A stretch of 8,669 bases of DNA, taken from positions 1 through 8,669 of the forward strand of contig CALAYS010000160.1 of the NCBI GenBank assembly GCA_937895515.1. Reading direction: 5' to 3'. The translations under genes were made by a program, and so were the position numbers. This document shows, piece after piece, positions 6,593-8,669 of the stretch (position 1 is its first letter; every line of letters begins with the position of its first letter). The notes beneath the pieces are model-generated. The model was not told the DNA's origin. It saw nothing but the letters and a program-made list of their open reading frames with translations, and did no database searches. Origin of the DNA: an uncultured bacterium. Lineage in GTDB: Bacteria > Patescibacteriota > Minisyncoccia > Phycocordibacterales > UBA9973.

Positions 6593-6625
6593 ATTTTATT
6601 TAAACGGAATCCGTTTAAATAAAAT
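6593..6625. repeat. Perfect 33-base palindrome in intergenic DNA
   Basis: Arms 6593-6608 and 6610-6625 (16 bases each, with atttaaacgga inside) are exact reverse complements around A6609. It is 227 bases after the nearest upstream stop and more than 300 before the next ATG, so it is not simply a gene-end hairpin. It may end a long 3' untranslated region or be a stand-alone element. Confidence 0.7.
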
Positions 6626-6936
6626 AGTCTTATTAGTAGCTTAAGCAGTACAATCAAAAAATTAAAGTGCTGTTTAAATCCATTATTTCCTCCAAAAATA
6701 ATATTTTAGACATTTGCGTGCTGTCACTTTCTTGCGCCAGTTATAATTATATGAATGCAAATATCATGCTATTTGGTTAAAAATCCAATTTTTTAAGTCT
6801 TTGTATGAAATAAAATGACGAATTCTTAACATTGGGAGATATTTTTACGTCATAATTATCAAAAAATATAATATTGTCGTTTTTTCTTAAACTCGAAAAG
6901 ATTATATTTAAATCTAGTTTATTTTTATATATAAAA

Positions 6937-7425
6937 ATGCTAAGCTTTTTTTCATGGGCATCTCCATCATCATCAGTTTCGATAGCTGATAAAACAACGG
7001 ATAGCTTGCCACATATCTTATCAAGTCCGGAGCAATGGATAGAGGCATATCGACAAAAAATGGTTGAGATGATTGTTGCTGAAAATGAATATATGGAAAA
7101 ATCCGTGAGTAGAATTTTTATTACCCACGAAAATGTCCGTTATGAGTTAGAAATTTTTCATCAACGTGAAGAAATAGATCTATATTGTCTATCCGAAAAG
7201 AAAGAAGAAGGACGTCGCCTTGATGGTGCCATTACCATTAAAATACCGCGCCCACAAGAAAATGAAGCCCTACTTCAGCGTTTGGGAGAGCCATTCTTTC
7301 CTTCGACAACCATGAGACAATGGGTGATCGTTTCTCCCGAGTTTCAAGAAAGCCGTAATCAGTTTATGTTGGCAAAAGAAAAATATATGGAGATGCGTAA
7401 ACAATTTTTATCTTTTTTTAGTTAA
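6937..7425 (+). CDS. Unknown protein, 162 residues
   Basis: I recognise no family. The first ATG in the frame is 6937, preceded by an A/T tract including tttttatatataaaa; a TTG at 6874 would add 21 residues and is unlikely in a eukaryotic virus. The protein opens with a short hydrophobic, Ser-rich segment (MLSFFSWASPSSSVS), too weak for a sure signal peptide. An amphipathic helix follows (about 32-55, EQWIEAYRQKMVEMIVAENEYMEK), then strands (RIFITHENVRYELEIF, DGAITIKIPRP), and a C-terminal helix rich in Met and Lys (FMLAKEKYMEMRKQFL). A mixed alpha/beta soluble fold is likely. The 49-residue gene starts 37 bases downstream on the same strand. A hairpin spans its stop codon. Confidence 0.75.
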   Translation: MLSFFSWASPSSSVSIADKTTDSLPHILSSPEQWIEAYRQKMVEMIVAENEYMEKSVSRIFITHENVRYELEIFHQREEIDLYCLSEKKEEGRRLDGAITIKIPRPQENEALLQRLGEPFFPSTTMRQWVIVSPEFQESRNQFMLAKEKYMEMRKQFLSFFS

Positions 7426-7433
7426 AAATTGTT
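7400..7433. terminator. Hairpin spanning the stop of the 6937 gene
   Basis: Arms aacaattttta (7400-7410) and taaaaattgtt (7423-7433) pair perfectly with a 12-base T-rich loop; the TAA stop is the first three bases of the second arm. The second arm also supplies the AAAATTGT box before the 7463 gene, so termination and initiation signals may overlap. Confidence 0.5.
7425..7432 (+). promoter_or_regulatory. AAAATTGT, possible promoter box for the 49-residue gene
   Basis: Same octamer as at 446-453, here ending 30 bases before ATG 7463. It shares bases with the hairpin around the preceding stop. Weak call for the reason given at 446. Confidence 0.25.
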
Positions 7434-7462
7434 CAATCATTATTTAAAAGATTAACCAAAAA

Positions 7463-7612
7463 ATGTTCAACTTCTGGAAAAAAGGAAATTCGACAAATAG
7501 CAAATCGAATTTGACTGATGTATGTCAGTCGGACTGTGTTTATGATGTAGAGATGGGAAAAGGGGATAACTGCATTTGTAGTAATGGCTCCACTATTGGA
7601 AACTTTTCATAA
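7463..7612 (+). CDS. 49-residue protein with four cysteines
   Basis: ATG 7463 to TAA 7610-7612. The N-terminal 20 residues are basic and polar (MFNFWKKGNSTNSKSN). The C-terminal half has Cys21, Cys25, Cys37 and Cys39, spaced C-x3-C-x11-C-x-C. That spacing could bind one metal ion or form two disulfides, but I cannot match it to a named finger. Support for coding: a plausible promoter box, close spacing behind a same-strand gene, and a strong hairpin whose first base directly follows the stop. An overlapping frame on the same strand from 7584 mirrors the minus-strand gene and was rejected. Confidence 0.5.
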   Translation: MFNFWKKGNSTNSKSNLTDVCQSDCVYDVEMGKGDNCICSNGSTIGNFS

Positions 7613-7639
7613 TAGTTATCAAAAAATTTTTGATAACTA
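7613..7639. terminator. Hairpin shared by two convergent gene ends
   Basis: Arms of 13 bases (7613-7625 and 7627-7639, with tagttatcaaaaa) are perfect reverse complements around A7626. The first arm begins right after the stop of the 7463 gene. The outer end of the second arm is the TAG stop (7639-7637) of the minus-strand gene. This repeats the arrangement at 1116-1137. Confidence 0.7.
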
Positions 7640-7944
7640 CATTCTTGGCATACCAAGTTCATTATTTAAAACTTTTTCCTTGATAGAAGCAAAAGATATA
7701 ACTTCTTCGATAGGCACATTGTTAAATTTAAGAAATTCAAGCGAAAAGAAATCGTTTACATCTTTTTCTCTGTATCGAATATACATAAGAAATCGTTATC
7801 AACCCATGCCATAGAATCAAGTTCTTTTGAACGAGATGAGTCTGGATTTAGGTTATATGTTTTACAGAAATCGAGATAGTTATCTTTCATTATTGAATGG
7901 CAGTTTTTGTAACTTTCGAGAAGTTCTTTATAATATTGTTCCAT
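7637..7944 (-). pseudogene. Unknown ~102-residue protein split by a one-base frameshift
   Basis: From ATG 7944 the first frame encodes 62 residues (MEQYYKELLESYKNCHSIMKD...) and stops at 7758-7756. The frame one base back continues without a break as DVNDFFSLEFLKFNNVPIEE...GMPRM to TAG 7639-7637, which is the edge of a hairpin. One extra A in the five-A run (minus strand, 7767-7763) would join them into 102 residues reading ...DTEKKDVNDFF. The product looks like an acidic helical protein; I recognise no family. It may be a recent pseudogene, an assembly indel, or a slippage site (the run reads G AAA AAG), though the preceding G weakens the slippage idea. If not repaired, the annotated product is the 62-residue N-terminus. 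Confidence 0.6.
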
Positions 7945-7980
7945 ATTCTTAATATTTTAGATCACAATCTTTTAATGGAA

Positions 7981-7988
7981 TCAATTTG
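7981..7988 (-). promoter_or_regulatory. CAAATTGA box upstream of the 7944 gene
   Basis: Minus-strand CAAATTGA lies 36 bases before ATG 7944 and is the same octamer as upstream of the 6044 gene. Weak but repeated. Confidence 0.3.
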
Positions 7989-8025
7989 ATCAAAGTAACG
8001 AAGTCGTTGGTAATCTAAAAAGAAA

Positions 8026-8033
8026 TAAATTGA
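8026..8033 (+). promoter_or_regulatory. TAAATTGA box upstream of the 8088 gene
   Basis: TAAATTGA ends 54 bases before ATG 8088, within the 143-base divergent region. One mismatch to the Mimivirus early box. Weak call. Confidence 0.25.
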
Positions 8034-8087
8034 CATTGCCTTCTTTCCAAATTTATTTGCATCCGATTTTGCTGTCAACACAAGTTA

Positions 8088-8645
8088 ATGACTGCATCCA
8101 AGTTTTTTTCCAAGAAAACTAAAATCTTGCGTCTTATCCGGGGCATCAGCATTGCTCGCGCCGCCCGTCTTCGCGAATGTGAGGCGAGGAACGCGGCTCT
8201 GGAGGTTCAGGCCGAACGCCGGCTCGATGCCATATTCGAGACCGAACGTCAACAGAAAGCCTTCGACGACTTCAAGGAAAAGGCTCTTCTTCTTCGCAAG
8301 GACAAGGCTTATGACAAGTTGCGCAGTCTCTCCAGCTCCATTAGCCAGGATGATTTTTCGCAACAGAAGGGAGAACTCATCGTTCCTCTCCTCAACGAAC
8401 TTTTGATCGTGAAGGCTCGCAAAGCATTCTTGCAAGGTGATCTCCGCTTCGTGACCATGTTCTCTTATGCCGATGGTATTGTCATTGGAGGCAACGATTT
8501 TATCACGTCTTTGATGATTGAAGACACCTTTGTGCCTAGCGACAATGATGTCGCTATTTACCGTGAACTCGGATATCAGAACCATCAGTTTCCCTGGAAG
8601 AAGCCGGCTCTTCGGCGTAAGAAGAGGAGCGACTGTTCGGACTAA
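8088..8645 (+). CDS. Unknown basic, coiled-coil-like protein, 185 residues, GC-rich
   Basis: I recognise no family. ATG 8088 is the first start after the divergent region. Residues about 20-80 are one charged helix (ARAARLRECEARNAALEVQA, then ERQQKAFDDFKEKALLLRKD), a likely coiled coil. A mixed domain follows with LLNELLIVKARKAFLQGDLR (about 103-122), a hydrophobic GIVIGG stretch, and a basic tail (KKPALRRKKRSD). The tail could bind nucleic acid or act as a nuclear signal; this is inference. G+C is about half (over 60 percent near 8161-8220) and third codon positions are C/G-rich, against the AT-rich mutS. A long opposite-strand frame (8085-8585) is a shadow. Sequence after the stop has at most a weak 5-base stem before the window ends. 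Confidence 0.75.
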   Translation: MTASKFFSKKTKILRLIRGISIARAARLRECEARNAALEVQAERRLDAIFETERQQKAFDDFKEKALLLRKDKAYDKLRSLSSSISQDDFSQQKGELIVPLLNELLIVKARKAFLQGDLRFVTMFSYADGIVIGGNDFITSLMIEDTFVPSDNDVAIYRELGYQNHQFPWKKPALRRKKRSDCSD

Positions 8646-8669
8646 GGATTGTCTACAAAAGTATCCTAA

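Larger units (their letters stand above)
6367..6936. other. Non-coding AT-rich region with repeats and a palindrome
   Basis: About 570 bases without a credible gene on either strand; the ATGs checked reach stops within about 20 codons. It contains an imperfect two-copy tandem repeat (6471-6582), a perfect 33-base palindrome (6593-6625) and a spaced inverted repeat atgacg/cgtcat (6815-6820 and 6848-6853). The last 60 bases are almost pure A/T and presumably hold the promoter of the 6937 gene. Confidence 0.6.

Noticed and set aside
6874..6936. TTG start at 6874 for the 162-residue gene
   Set aside because: The added residues are translated A/T-rich promoter-like DNA; ATG 6937 is the first normal start.
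7584..7814. ATG-started 76-codon + frame
   Set aside because: It overlaps the 49-residue gene, spans the hairpin, and is antisense to the frameshifted minus-strand gene whose rejoined product is more protein-like.
8085..8585. 166-codon minus-strand frame and an 84-codon + frame inside 8088-8645
   Set aside because: Long shadows are expected in GC-rich coding DNA; third-position C/G bias favours the + frame from 8088.
1..8669. CRISPR array, tRNA or rRNA genes
   Set aside because: No regularly spaced short repeats with unique spacers, no cloverleaf and no rRNA-like conserved blocks were seen on either strand by eye.

Overview
The window reads as part of the genome of a nucleocytoplasmic large DNA virus (giant virus). 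This is inferred from four things. First, a MutS fused to a C-terminal HNH nuclease domain (the MutS7 type, known from mimivirus relatives, Campylobacterota and octocoral mitochondria). Second, small genes with no recognisable family lie on both strands. Third, near-perfect hairpins sit at almost every gene end, like the 3'-end 'hairpin rule' of Mimivirus transcripts. Fourth, there is a family of roughly 145-base intergenic repeats with a palindromic core, which recalls the palindromic repeats of Pithovirus. TGA, TAA and TAG all act as stops and TGG encodes Trp, so the standard code fits and a mitochondrial origin is unlikely. No bacterial Shine-Dalgarno pattern, tRNA, rRNA or CRISPR array was seen.

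Layout. Bases 1-350 hold two full and one partial copy of the palindromic repeat. Bases 477-1125 carry a small alpha/beta-hydrolase gene on + that is split by one frameshift. Bases 1143-4007 (-) hold an intact mutS7 gene convergent with it, and the two share a hairpin. Bases 4130-4362 hold a further diverged repeat copy in the same orientation, so the hydrolase-mutS pair lies between direct repeats. Bases 4350-4886 (+) encode a DUF2585/UPF0314-like membrane protein whose first codons lie inside the repeat. Bases 5036-5442 hold a small unknown + gene, possibly the tail of a broken one. Bases 5580-6044 (-) and 6133-6366 (+) are divergent unknown genes. Bases 6367-6936 look non-coding and contain a degenerate tandem repeat and a perfect 33-base palindrome. 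Bases 6937-7425 and 7463-7612 (+) encode an unknown 162-residue protein and a 49-residue cysteine-containing protein. Bases 7637-7944 (-) are a second frameshifted gene, which ends on a hairpin shared with the 49-residue gene. Bases 8088-8645 (+) encode a basic, coiled-coil-like unknown protein.

Composition is mosaic. The mutS region and intergenic tracts are very AT-rich, while the genes at 5580-6044 and 8088-8645 are close to half G+C. No pathway links the genes. MutS7 would act in mismatch or heteroduplex processing of viral DNA, and the rest look like accessory genes in a fluid part of the genome. Two clear frame breaks and a possible third suggest gene decay, although isolated indel errors in the assembly could give the same picture.
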